A DNA stretch of 64,000 nucleotides from Patagioenas fasciata (lineage: Eukaryota; Chordata; Aves; Columbiformes; Columbidae): contig NC_092541.1 in NCBI RefSeq assembly GCF_037038585.1, positions 2,415,445-2,479,444 on the forward strand. The letters run 5' to 3'. The notes beneath the pieces were generated by a model. The model saw only the letters and a list, made by a program, of their open reading frames with translations, had not been told where the DNA came from and searched no databases. Of the stretch, positions 46,928 through 58,140 are shown piece after piece (within the stretch, counting starts at the first letter, position 1; every line of letters begins with the position of its first letter). Position numbers and translations under genes: made by a program.

Positions 46928-47490
46928 GATGAGGATCCCATCGGGATGCGTTGCAGGATGAGGATCCATCCCACCGGGATGTGCTGCTGTAGGATGAGGA
47001 TCCCACTGGGATGGTCTCCAGGATGAGGATCCCATCGGGATGTGCTGCAGGATGAGGATCCTGTTGGGATGCATTTCAGGATGAGGATCCCATTGGGATG
47101 GTCTGCAGAATGAGGATCCCATTCGGATGCGTTTCAGGATGAGGATCCCATCGGGATGTGCTGCAGGATAAGGATCCTGTTGGGATGCATTTCAGGATGA
47201 GAATCCCATTGGGATGGTCTGCAGGATGAGGATCCCATTCGGATGCGTTTCAGGATGAGGATCCCATTCGGATGTGCTGCAGGTTAAGGATCCTGTTGGG
47301 ATGCATTTCAGGATGAGAATCCCATTGGGATGGTCTGCAGGATGAGGATCCCATTTGGATGCGTTTCAGGATGAGGATCCCGTTGAGATGGATGCATTTC
47401 AGGATGAGGATCCTGTTGGGATGCGCTGCATGACCGGGATGCCATCAGGATCCTTCGCAGGACCAGGATCCCATTGGGATGCACTGTAGG
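46928..47490. repeat. 29-bp minisatellite with 116-bp higher-order structure
   Basis: About 19 copies of a 29-bp unit built around AGGATGAGGATCCCATTGGG. Four variant monomers, ending in GTGCTGC, GCATTTC, GGTCTGC and GCGTTTC, repeat in fixed order. The GCATTTCAGGATGA block sits at 47071, 47187 and 47303, exactly 116 bp apart. Most monomers carry GGATCC. The unit length is not a multiple of three, so the Trp-Asp-Pro-His frames on the minus strand are not coding. Confidence 0.95.
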
Positions 47491-49244
47491 ACTTGCAGCA
47501 TCACCCAGGGAACCTCCCCAGCCCGGGGGGGTCTTTGCCATGCTGGAGCTCATGGAATCCCCATACGGGGAGCACTGGGGTCCCAGCACGGGCGTGTTGG
47601 CAGCACCGCTCTCCACGTGCTTTTTATTAACATCATGACAAAATTATCGCTGTCCCCCCTGCAAAAAAACACCCCAATTTATCACCATACGTGCACTCAC
47701 CCCGGGTCCCCGAGGGCGTAGTGGTGGCAGGAGCCCGGTCGCTTCCTTCCAGCCCCATGAGCCCCACGCTGCAGCACAGACAAGGCCTCAGACGCTGCTT
47801 TTTACATCCTTCTAACTAATACCACATGACAGTGATTGAAGCTAATCAGCACAGCCTCCCCGTGTCAATGCAAGAATCCTCATAACCTCGCTGTTTACAT
47901 TAAGTACAGCAGCGTTTCAGCTATAAAAGCACTTTCAAACTGACATTAACTGCAGTGTAACGATGTTAGATTGACTGGAGTTGGGTCAAACACTTACCCA
48001 GAGCCTGCTAGAAAGAAGCTGCCGTCAATTTTATTGCACAAGCGTTAGCCTGGAGTCGTCCTTGCGAGGCCGGACTTCCCTGGGCTCACAGAAGCCGCTT
48101 TGCGCTTCCACGCCGATGTTCCGTACCGCTCTCCCTTGTCAATTTGCAGCCTTGTAGGACCTTTTTATTTAATGCTTTTGCTTGCAAACCTGGTTACTCA
48201 CGAGGTGCTGGAGGCGGCTGCAAAATCGCTTTGCTTCTTCTCCCTTCCTCGCTGCCGGAATTTGCCGTCACCGTCACAGCCCACGAGGCTGCTCCTGTTC
48301 CCGATTTCACCCCCCTGTGTGTGAACGGGAGCTGCAGCGCAGGGGAGAACCCCCAGGACCATAAGGTTTCTCCTCCCCAGAGACCTTCAGCTTCAGGGAT
48401 GGGGAATAAATCACAGCGCTTTGATTTCTGCCCGTGCGCGTCCACACCAGTGTGTGCATCACTTCGGCAGAAAATGTATTGTGGAAATAATTAAACCAAT
48501 ATAAAAGCGGTGCTTAGAAAACACTTTGGATGCACTAGAGTAATATATATATATATATATATATTTCTTTTTTAGAGGGTGGTGCAGCTTTTCTCCATAG
48601 CTGCAATTAAACAGGCTGGTAATGAACTTGGTTCCTTGTTCACCCTTCACAGCTGCCAACCCAGGGGTGCCCTCGCTGCCCCATCCCATCAGCGACCCCA
48701 GCAGGGGCTGCACAGCAATGACCCCCCGGCAGGAGGAACCCATTATCATTAAGAGTATAATTGTGAGTATTTTCCCAGAGCTGCTGCAGCTGGTGCTGCC
48801 CACACGGTGGCAATATCTGCCCGGGAGATGCTGGGGATGCCTGCACAGGTAAGGAGGGGGGGGTTTGCCTAGAATTTGGGGTCTTTTAACTCATTTTCCT
48901 CCCTTGTATTTTGACTGAGAAGCTTTGGTGTCTCCTACAAGGGACAGGACTTTTGAGCAGGGCCTGAGGGGGCGTTCGTTTTAAACTAGGAAGAGACCCT
49001 CACGGTCTCTCAGGATTATCCAACCCAACTCCAGCACTGAACCAGGTCCTAACTGGTTTAGGAGGCTTTAACCAATAAGTTTTTTATGCCTTTTTTTTTT
49101 TGCAGTTTGACTTTTATTTCTGTTAGTTTTGTAGTTCCTTTCTTTTGGGTGCATTTTTGAAGTTTGTGTTTATTTTTTATTTTGCAGTTTGGTTTTTATT
49201 TTTACAGGGTTTTTTCTGCGTTTTTTAAAAAGTCTTTGCATTTT
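47491..49244. other. Gene-poor DNA downstream of EPOP, part 2
   Basis: No gene is supported. There is a (TA)n microsatellite at 48541-48564. T-rich sequence at 49080-49230 includes two imperfect copies of TTTTGCAGTTTG (near 49097 and 49180). Confidence 0.55.
48541..48564. repeat. (TA)n microsatellite
   Basis: A near-perfect run of about eleven TA units. Confidence 0.95.
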
Positions 49245-49581
49245 TCCATCTTATTTTGTCATAGTTCCATATTTTTCGGTCCTGCTCATACCCTCAACAC
49301 CTGTCCCGTGTCACCGTTGTTCAAGGGGATCGGCCCCTTTCCAGTGTGGACCGTTCCTATTAGGATCGGCCCCTTCTGGGCTGCGCAGCACTGCCCCCTA
49401 TCGCTCGAGTCCCTGCATCCCCCGACCAGCGCCTCCTTCCCCGGGGTCACTGACCAGAGGCCACACTGCTGGGAGGGGGCGAGTGACCCGCCCGGGACTC
49501 GAACCCACGACCCCTGGCTTTGGAGCCCCGCGCCTTATCCATTGAGCCACTGGGACTCACTGACTGAGGTTTCCAAGTGGT
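49245..49581 (-). mobile_element. Candidate tRNA-derived SINE-like insertion
   Basis: On the minus strand, a tRNA-Arg-like head (49556-49484) is followed by about 240 bp of unrelated GC-rich body. The body contains a repeated AAGGGGCCGATCC (two copies, the second near 49323-49335) and ends in AT-rich sequence. The whole block is flanked by direct repeats TTTGCATTTT at 49235-49244 and 49582-49591, plausible target-site duplications. The flanks are T-rich, so a chance match is possible. I recognise no named SINE. Confidence 0.45.
49484..49556 (-). pseudogene. tRNA-Arg(CCU)-like pseudogene
   Basis: The minus strand reads CCCAGTGGCTCAATGGATAA (A-box region) and later GTGGGTTCGAGTCCC (perfect B box GGTTCGAGTCC). 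It aligns well with vertebrate tRNA-Arg-CCU (CCAGTGGCCTAATGGATAAG ... GTGGGTTCGAGTCCCACC). The anticodon loop reads CTCCAAA, which would be CCA. Both the anticodon stem and the acceptor stem have mismatches, so it is not a functional tRNA. Confidence 0.7.
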
Positions 49582-49591
49582 TTTGCATTTT

Positions 49592-52500
49592 CTGTTGGGA
49601 TGAAAAATCTGTGCTTTTCTTTTGTTTGTTTTTTTTTGGTGTTGTTCTTTTTTTGATTTTTGGTGTTTTGAGTTTTTTGTGGTTTGTTTTCTAAAGCCAG
49701 TGGAGGATCCGCAGAGCCGCCTGCTTACTGAAGCATTTTTCTTCCCTACTGCTTCAAAACATTGACTTGATCTCTCTTAACACTCTTTCCCTATAAATTA
49801 AATTGTGAAACGGAGTGTGTTATACTTTAAGGGGAGCAAAATCCCAACGTACATCTCAGTTCTTTTCCTTTAACTGGAAAACTTCTCCGCACCAATTATT
49901 TCAGGCGAACGAGTTCCATCTCAACCAGCTGGAATTTTCAATGAGAAATATTTAATCACAACACTCCCAAACAGCCCTACTGTTAGCAACCAACAGCTGC
50001 GTGCGTGTTCGTTAGCCCGGGTGCTGATGAGGTGCTGAGCAGCAGCCGGGGCTGAGTGTTCTTCTCCCATCCTGGGGATGTTTCTGGGAGAACAGGAGGA
50101 TTTTTGGAGCATGAGGGCTCAGGGTGGCCCCTGTGTTATCTTGTTGCACACAATATATGGTGGTTGGACTCTGTGTGTTGTGCTGGGTGCTTGGGGGTGG
50201 GTGCTTATATTTGGGAGGGTGCTGGAGGTGACATCTGCCCTGTGGGGAGGGATGGATGAGGAAAAGAAGGGGGTGGCAGCAGCTCGCTGGAGGGGAATTG
50301 AGGTTCTGGGGTGTTTCCCAAGGTCAGGGAGTGGGCGATGGGGTTCGCACCGACCTCCAGCCCATCAGCTCTAAGGGGGGAGCCCACCCTGCGATGGATG
50401 GGCAGCACCCCCATGTGTGCTACCCCAGGAGTACTCAATGGACCAAGCAAAGCTGCTCCTCCAGGAAGGCTGATATGGGGGGGATCTGGGTCCCCCTTTC
50501 CTCTCTGCAACCCCTCCAGATCCACTGATATTCCCCCTTTTCTCCCCCCAACCCATGAGGCTCCCGAGACAAAAGCCACATCAACCACTTTTATTTCAAA
50601 ACACGAAATAAAATTAACTAGGGGGAGAGGGGGAGCGAGCTCTTCTAAAGAGCACCAAATTGTGTTACCATGGAAACGGGAGGAGAAGCCCAGTAGCTGA
50701 TGCTCTCCTGGGGCTCAGGGCTGGCTGTACCAGCCGAGATGTTTTCTCATCTCTCATCCTTTCTTCTTCTTCTATTTTTTTTTTGCCTTTCTACCCTTTT
50801 GAATTTGTCTTGGTGACTTAGCACTGGCCAGCAGCCCTGGCTGCCGGCTCGGGGGCTCTGCCCTCTCCTTACCCGCAGGGCTGTGGGCAGGGAGGCTGTT
50901 CCGCACAATCTGCCCTTTGCCCGTCTCCTGTCTGTCTGGAGGTCGTGGGAGCTGTTTGGTTTCCAAAGCTGAATTTGGGGAAGGCAGGAGTTTGGGAAAG
51001 CACCCCCCACACCCTTCTGGCTCTGCCTCCTCTGCTCTTCAACACTCTTGCAGCTTTGGAAATCAAAACGTGTTGTTAAAAACCAACCCCCCAGTCCCGT
51101 CTCTGTGTGGAGCGATGGTTTCAGGCTTTCTGCACACTCTGGTGTGTGTGGAGCACGTTTAACTGGGGATAGTGCTGTGGCCCTGGGGGGCTCCTTGTGA
51201 TGTGTGAGACCCCAAAACTGGCTCAGAGAGGCTCTGGGGAGAGGACAAAGCTCTGGATGGACATGCGGCTCATGGCAGGGTTACAGCTGCCTGTGGCACA
51301 GGAACCTGTTGTCACCTGCTAACCCGGACAGGTGAGAATCTGCCACCCATCACTCCCCATCATCTCTCTGCCTGTATAATTCACAGCCTTGAAGCCGTTT
51401 CAGTCAAAGGAGGAGGAATTGCAAGCTCTTGACTTCAGGGAACCATTGATTGAAATCTCTGCAAGGCCAATTTGCTTCTTGATCGCTCCCAAATCAAATC
51501 ACTTCAGCCCACAGTAGAACTCAACGAGGGTGTGCGGATGCCGAGGTTCCTGCCCGGGTACCGGGGGGGTCCCCCCGTGCCGCGGCTGCTGCCCCAGGCA
51601 GCTGCGATGCTCCGGGTCTGGAAGTAGTTGGCGAAGTATTTAGGGGAGGGGAAAAAAGTGCTGTAGAAAGTAATACTTAATTAGCCCCAAGAGGAGCATT
51701 AATTGGCAGTCTTAATTTGAAGTCTTGCCACGGCCTGTTGTATTCCTACGCTATTTAGCATAAAATGGGGCTAGAAGCTAATTTGTAGGTCATGGTGATT
51801 TGGTGGCATATGGAGGGGCTGTGATAGCCGAGCCCGGGCAGCCGAGGGGAGGGGGCAATGGTAGCATATGCCACCTGCCCCGTGAGCTGCCCTTCCCCAT
51901 CCCTTGCCCCCTTTTCCTGCTTTAAAATGGTGCTAATGCCATCACCCTGCTCCTGGCTTTGCTCCTGTGGCTTTGTGATGAGCGGGGGCTGCATTCCCTG
52001 TCTCCAGGTTTGCTGAACTGCTCCACACCCCAGGCGGGGTGTTTCAGGCGCTCCTGGATACACCCCAAGTTATAACTGGGGAGGAAAAGGTTTGAGTTGA
52101 TGAGTTGTGTGTTCCTCTGTCACTGCTTTCTGCCCAAAGCCATAGAAGGCTCGTCCTGGGTGACTCTGCCACCCCGCAATGTACAACCCATCTCAAGCAA
52201 CTATCTGTGAATTTGTATTCTGAGCGACCTGGCAGGGAAAGGCCGTTATATTTTGCTACAAAGGTGAAGCTCCAAGGCTTGGAGAGGCTGAATAAGTCCC
52301 TGGGGAGCAGCAAAGCCTTGTCCCCATCCCTGGGCAAGCTGGGGGATTCCAAACCAGCATGGCTGGTGGGGACAGTCACCTCGGGGCCAGGGAAAGTCGC
52401 TGCTGCTTGGGGAAGCAGCGTGGTGTGGATCTGCACCCCATCTTCCTCCTCCTCCATCCTTCTGCTGCTGGTTTCTATAGCGACCGGGTACCTGCCTTTC

Positions 52501-54069
52501 CCCATGGTTTTGCTGGTGCCTGATTCTCATTCCCAGCATCACCCTCTGAAGGCGCAGGGACCCAAGCAGCAGCAGCCCCACAACCAGGGGGTGTATGTGG
52601 CTGCCAAGGGGTCCATGTGTTGCTGGGTGGAAGCACTAAAATGTTCTTGCACATGATCTAAAATGGTCTGTGTGTGTGCTGCTCCCTGCAGCAACCCCTG
52701 GGTGTAATTAATGTGTATCCCCAATCCTGCAGGTTGCTGGATTAAGCAGAAGCTGGTGAGACCCGTGAAGGTCCTGAGTAGCTTTGTCTTTTGCCCTGGA
52801 TCTGGGATCCCACCTGATGTGGGGCATCGCTGTTCCCTTACAGAGGCTGGAGGAGCTCGGAATAAACACAGATGCTTTTGTTGGGGTAGGGGCACACAGG
52901 AGCCTCCCTGGCCAGGATGGAGGTTTCTGCTAAATGCTGATTTTTGCCTCTTATCTCAGACCCAGGAGGAGGTTGGGCTGTAAGCCTGGGACAAGAGAGG
53001 TACCTGAGTTAGTGGCTGGGATGCAGTTAAGTCCCCGTCCCCCGCCCAGGTTCCCTGGCTCTCGTCAGGCTCCAGATTCGTTAGCAGGTCTCTGGGGAAG
53101 CCATGACCAACCTCTCCAGTGTCTGGGCCACCATCTCCAGAGAACGCTACAGATTTACGGGATGACGCCATCGCCGAGGCACCGAGCCCATCATTGCGGT
53201 CCCCCCGCGCTGGCCGGGCGAGAGGGGCTGGCTGCAGCCCCGCTGTCTGCAGCGCGCCCATAAACCACTCCAAAACACCCAAAAAAACAGCCAACCTGGA
53301 CCTCGTGCAGATACATCCCATGTTTTCCCCCCTGGGGAGGGTCAGGCGGCTCTTCCCTCGGCCCCGCATGAGATAACGCTCGCAGATAGAGTTACGTACC
53401 CATCAGCAAACAGCTGACAAGCGGCTCAGTGGGGAATAAAGGTTGCAGGAGGTAGGAGACGGGTCTGGCTCGCTTGTTCACTTTATGCTAAAGAGCTGAC
53501 ATGAGGAAAGAGCTCGTCTTTGAAAAGGAAGGGAAATCCTGTCACTGTTAGCATGATTTGATGCTCTAAACGGCAAATCAGTCCTGCTGGTTCCCAGGCA
53601 GCCTCTTCCTGCGTGTGGGTACATCTCCCAGGATAGAACTCGTCTGTAGCTTTAGATGCTCCTGGTGCGCTGGGGCAGAGCTCAGCCGCGGGAACCAAAT
53701 GCTCCCAAAATGTGCTAAAGAGCGGTCATGCGAAAAAAAAAAAAACCCCAAAGTCTTGCGTTATGCTGTTTCTTTTTCTTTTCCCCATCTGTCCAAAATG
53801 CTTTGCCAATCTCTCTTTTTCCCTCCTCTTCGCTTCAGCACCTTGCTGCCTGCCCAAGGATCTCGCGCTTGCTGAGATGTTCACCTCCCAGACCCCTTTG
53901 CAGGGAGTGGGTGCCCCAGCGCACGGGGTCGCCGATCAATCCCGCATCTTCGTCTGGGTCGCTGGGTCTTCACCTCTGCGCGCCGGCCTCGTTAGCTTTG
54001 CTAATGACGGCACTTTCCTGATGATAGATGTGCTTGTTTTCTCAGGGAGATGCTTTCTGCTTCAAGGCA
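49592..54069. other. Gene-poor DNA downstream of EPOP, part 3
   Basis: No gene is supported. The 183-codon plus-strand frame at 52105-52656 has no recognisable domain and ordinary codon texture for chance. A possible conserved element lies at 51630-51800. Confidence 0.55.
51630..51800. promoter_or_regulatory. Candidate conserved non-coding element with homeodomain-type sites
   Basis: ACTTAATTAGCCCCAAGAGG, GAGCATTAATTGGCAGTCTT and AGAAGCTAATTTGTAGGTCA form a compact cluster of TAAT/ATTA cores in otherwise unique sequence, surrounded by GC-richer DNA. It resembles developmental enhancers, but conservation is untested. Confidence 0.3.
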
Positions 54070-54480
54070 GCCTTTGGTGACAGGGCTCACAAGGAATCGC
54101 AGAAAGGGAGAGCTGGAGGGGGCCTTAAAAGGTAATTTACTTCATCCCCTGCCCCAAGGCAGGATCAACTATCCCTATATAATTTCTGACAGATATTTGT
54201 CTGTCTTGTTCTTAAAAGCCTCCAGTGATAGAGATCCCACTGCCTCCCCTGGCTGTCGCAGGGCTCTAATAGTCCTTATTATTCCAAAGTTTTTCTTACC
54301 ATCTAGTCAGAATCTCCCTTGCTGCACTTTAAGCCCATTATTTCTTGTCCTTTCCCCGGCAGACACAAAGAACAGATTATTCCCGTCCTCTGCCGCTGCC
54401 CTTTGAGGACTTTTCCATCACGTCTTCCTTGCTCTCGTCTCACTCAGACCAAACCAACCCTGGCGTCACCAGCGTCCCTG
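54070..54480 (-). mobile_element. Ancient CR1-type LINE 3' portion, antisense
   Basis: Reads in antisense CATCCCCTGCCCCAAGGCAG, CAACTATCCCTATATAATTT, CTGACAGATATTTGTCTGTC, TTCTTAAAAGCCTCCAGTGA and CTTTAAGCCCATTATTTCTT, then the old-CR1 'aaagaacagattattcccgtcctct' region. This matches ancient sauropsid CR1 families rather than recent avian ones. It is notably full for such an old copy. Confidence 0.8.
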
Positions 54481-57400
54481 CTGCCTCCCCACCTTCCCAA
54501 ACCCAGTGCTGACCCCCAACTCTGCTCTTCCTTAGGCTGCAGCTCCCACTTGCATGTTTAATATCTCATCGCAAGCCCGCCTGACAGTTCCCTTCCCTCC
54601 CATCAGCGGTTTGCAGCGTAATGACTGTTTTGTTCCTGCCTGTCAGCTTTGCGGGAGGCAGTTTGCTGATAATTTGGGAGAAGAAATTTGGAGTTTTGCC
54701 ACACCCACCCCGCCGTTCTTCTTCATTTCTTAAATATATGTATAAAGCGTGTATTTTTCAGGTGTAGTAATTATTGATATTTGAGAGGGTTGGCGTGCCC
54801 ACCCCTTCTCCCCACATCCCTGTGGTGATGAGCTTGGTTTACTGGGATTTGCGATATTTATACCCCGTGTTTGAGGCGTTTTATCCAAGTATCAGGTGGA
54901 GTGGATAGAGCCCCTGGTTCTTCTGCAGTTTGGCCCATTAATGGGAAAATGAGTTAGTTTGGGAGACGCAAGGAGTCGTGGCACCAGCGGAGATGAATGT
55001 TGGCCCATTAAGGTGGTTTACATGGTTTGTATGTGGTTATTTCCCTGGCTCCGTGGTGGGGAAGATCCTGGTTTCAATCCCTCAGAGTGTAGGAGCCGCT
55101 CGTACCGACTCCTCTTTGGCTCACGCGATCCACCACGATTTTGTGGTCCGACATCATGGTTCACCAAGGTTTTCATTAGGGAGATCAATGAGCCATATCA
55201 TCCTGGTGCTGTCTTGGTTATTGAAAACCCATAAATAACACTGAGCCCTGTTGTGTATCCAGGGCAACAGGAGCAACCATCAAACAGGGCTGGTTTCTGT
55301 GCAGAATACCTGAAATCTGTCATTCCGGCGAGTTCTGGGCTCGATAAACACCATCTCTCTGCTTCTTTGGGTTTGTGATCGTTAACACCTCTCCCTGCGA
55401 TCCTGGGGCTGGAAGGGACATTGATCCAGCTTTGCCACAGGGGCTGCAAGTTTGTTCACAACTTCTTTGGCCCCGGGGGAAAATACTCAGGGCTTTGCCA
55501 GCCAAAGGTTTAGGCAGTGACCTCTGCCGTGTGTAGCTGCTCTAGAGTAAATGGGTTTAATTTTTCCTTCTGTTAAGCCTGATAAAAATCCTTGACAGGC
55601 TCCTCGATCTGTGACTGCCTCTGGATCTGAGCTTGCTTGCAGCTATTAACACCTTTAATGGTGGATTTGCACCCATGCACTTGGTGGATGCTGAGATGCG
55701 GGTGGGTTCTGGAGCTGGAGGACACCACCGAGCACTGGAGTGGGTTTGGTGCCCAGCCTCGACCTCCTCTCCCACCTGCAGGTACCGTTGTGGGGCTCCT
55801 TGCTCCATTCCGGCGCCCCTGACACCACTTGTCCCCTCCTATCTCCATCCCTGCTGACAGGCTCTTTCCCCCCCCGCCTCAAGATCCACACAAATTGTTT
55901 TTTCTGTTAGAAAATTGTCAGCAATTCCACTCAGCGTGAACTCGGTAGCGAGGCATCTCAGGATTCCTCCTCCCTCCTCTCCTGCCGTCTCCAGCTGCCT
56001 CCTCTCCCTCGGGAGCTGTTTCCATCCCACTTTCTCCTCTGATTGGCAATGTTTGCCAAAGAGAAGGCACCTACGTGTGTGAGAGCGAGGATGACTCCGG
56101 CTCCTTCCCTTCTCCTTGGCTCAGCGCAGCCCTCAGCCCCGTGGGATGATGGACGAGGGAGAAGCAATGGGGCAACCAGGGATGCCTGTACTGGTGAGGT
56201 TGTTGCCCAAAAATCCTCAATACGGGCATGCACACCTTCTGCAGTGTGATTGTGGTCCAGTGTTTGTAGGTCTTCCATCGCCAGACTATGATTTATTTGC
56301 TGAACCTTCTGGACCTAAGTGGTATTGAATGGTCTTATTGGAGAGCTGGTTTCTGGACAGGTTGTATTAGGGTTGGGAGCATGTAAGCACTTTTAAATCT
56401 CCTCCTTGCTCTGAGCTTTTTAGGGACAATTTGCCCGGTCCTGGTGGCAGAGATGACAAAACCTGCTCAACCATGAGGCTCCAGCAGGTCCTGGTTTCTC
56501 CCTGTGCATCACACACCTCTCTGGTCTGCAGAACCCTTGGTGTCCACGATGCTGCTCAGCCCTTGTCCCCAGAGCTCACCCAGCCTGTGCTGAATGGACT
56601 CGTCTCAGGACGCCGCCGCCATCCAATTTACTCTGCAAATTGGGACCCAGCTTTCATAAGAAGACTTAAAAAAGCCCCGCGAAGCACGACAGCTTGTGAT
56701 AGCCTCCCCACCACCCACCTTCCCTTGCAGGCAGGCGGGGATGGGTTGCCCAAAAATAGACATGAAGATTCCCAGAGGAAGCGTATGGCAGATGGGACCA
56801 GATCCCCGGCTATCGGGTTTTTTACCAGTGCTTTAGCTGTATGATCATCCTCTCTCCTTTAGCGTTAAACCTCGTGCTCTTCCCTGCACCAAGGGGATGG
56901 ACTCTGGCTGATGGGTCAATGCCTGGAAGGGCTTCCTGGGACTGTGAGCACTTAGCAATATGGAATGTAAATTAGGGAGGTTTCCCCAGCATTTTTAAAG
57001 CTGTGGTGCCTTTTGAAGTCTCCTTAAAGCAGGAGCCACAGGAGGAGCAGGTGGGATTAGCTGGGGGAAACCACAAGAGAGACAACATGTTGCTGCACCA
57101 GAGCATCCCTGGATCTCAAACAGCAAATTCCTGTCCGGTAGTAAAGTTCTCCTATAAAAAGCACTTGTAACAGTCTTGGTGATTTCTTCCCTTTGCTTAT
57201 GGGTCACGGAAACTGGACATCCCCTGAGCCACGAGCCTTCATGGGAGAACCAGTGTGCCAGAAACTGGGGGCTCTGCTGGTGCCTCCATCTCTTTTAATT
57301 ACGTATTTTCCTTTGTTCAGCAGCTGCTGGAAGGTGTCTGGGGCAGGTTCAGGGTTAAGAGCTGCTTTTCCTGCCTGCTTTCTGCGAGCTGGAAGTCAAA

Positions 57401-57892
57401 ATAAATCTTCTTTTGTAGGTCTGAACCGAGTGTCTGGCTCTGCCAGCACAGCCGCCTCTCTTCAACCTAACATTGTGCTGTGCCTGACTTGTCACCCCTG
57501 GAGACAGCCCCTGCCTTTGGGATCCGCTTGTTTCTGCAACACCTTGTGCTGCAATAAAACACGCGATGCAAAGCTCTGGGGCTTCCCTGGGCTCTCATGA
57601 TGGATCTGGTGGCCACTGGTACCATCCTGGACCTTGTGACAGCCATGGAGCAGGTAGGACCGACGTGAGTTGGTTGTGGCAGATGTTCTTGCTAGATACA
57701 GAAAAGCCCAGGCTGCCTCCATCCTCGGCTTTGCTAGTGCAGGAAACCAACTTTAATTTAAGCAGCGACTGCATCCAGGATTTAATTAGCTCCGGCTGGC
57801 AAGCCCACCCCTGATAAGATCGCACCGAAGGGAAATGTGATTGGCATTTCTATCCTAAATAGCATTATATCAGGAAGTCCTTTGGGGCTTAA
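54481..57892. other. Gene-poor DNA downstream of EPOP, part 4
   Basis: Unique sequence with no supported gene, RNA or long repeat. A weak tRNA-promoter-like pairing of motifs occurs near 55048-55087 but is not convincing. Confidence 0.5.
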
Positions 57893-58140
57893 AATCATGG
57901 AATCATTTAAGTTGGAAGGGGCTTTTTTGATCAAGTCAAACCATTCCCCAACCCCTGGCACTTCCCCATGTTCCTGAGAACCTCATGTCCGTCTGTCCAC
58001 CCCTCCAGGGATGGTGACTCCAGCACTGCCCTGGGCAGCCTGTTCCAATGCCCCACAGCCCTTTGGGGGAGAAATTGTTCCCCACATCCAACCTCAACCT
58101 CCCCTGGTGCAACCCAAGACCATCTCTTGGAGCAGGTGGG
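57893..58140 (-). mobile_element. CR1 3' portion, antisense
   Basis: AAAATCATGGAATCATTTAA, GTTGGAAGGGGCTTTTTTGA and GGGATGGTGACTCCAGCACT to GCCCTGGGCAGCCTGTTCCA are the canonical antisense CR1 3' end. The similarity fades after AACCTCCCCTGGTGCAAC near 58110. Confidence 0.92.

Noticed and set aside
46802..47616. Frames with repeated Trp-Asp-Pro-His on the minus strand
   Set aside because: They arise from the 29-bp minisatellite, whose unit is not a multiple of three, so the frame is not preserved along the array.
48985..49060. Possible CR1 scrap (GAGACCCTCACGGTCTCTCA)
   Set aside because: Too short and diverged to separate from chance.
49484..49556. A functional tRNA gene
   Set aside because: Mismatches in the anticodon and acceptor stems and an anticodon loop inconsistent with the Arg-like body indicate a derived or dead copy.
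52105..52656. A 183-codon plus-strand frame
   Set aside because: No domain or homologue I can name, no splice support, and an opposite-strand frame of similar length.
55048..55087. Second tRNA-like promoter (TGGCTCCGTGG ... GGTTTCAATCC)
   Set aside because: The boxes are imperfect and no cloverleaf can be drawn; probably chance.
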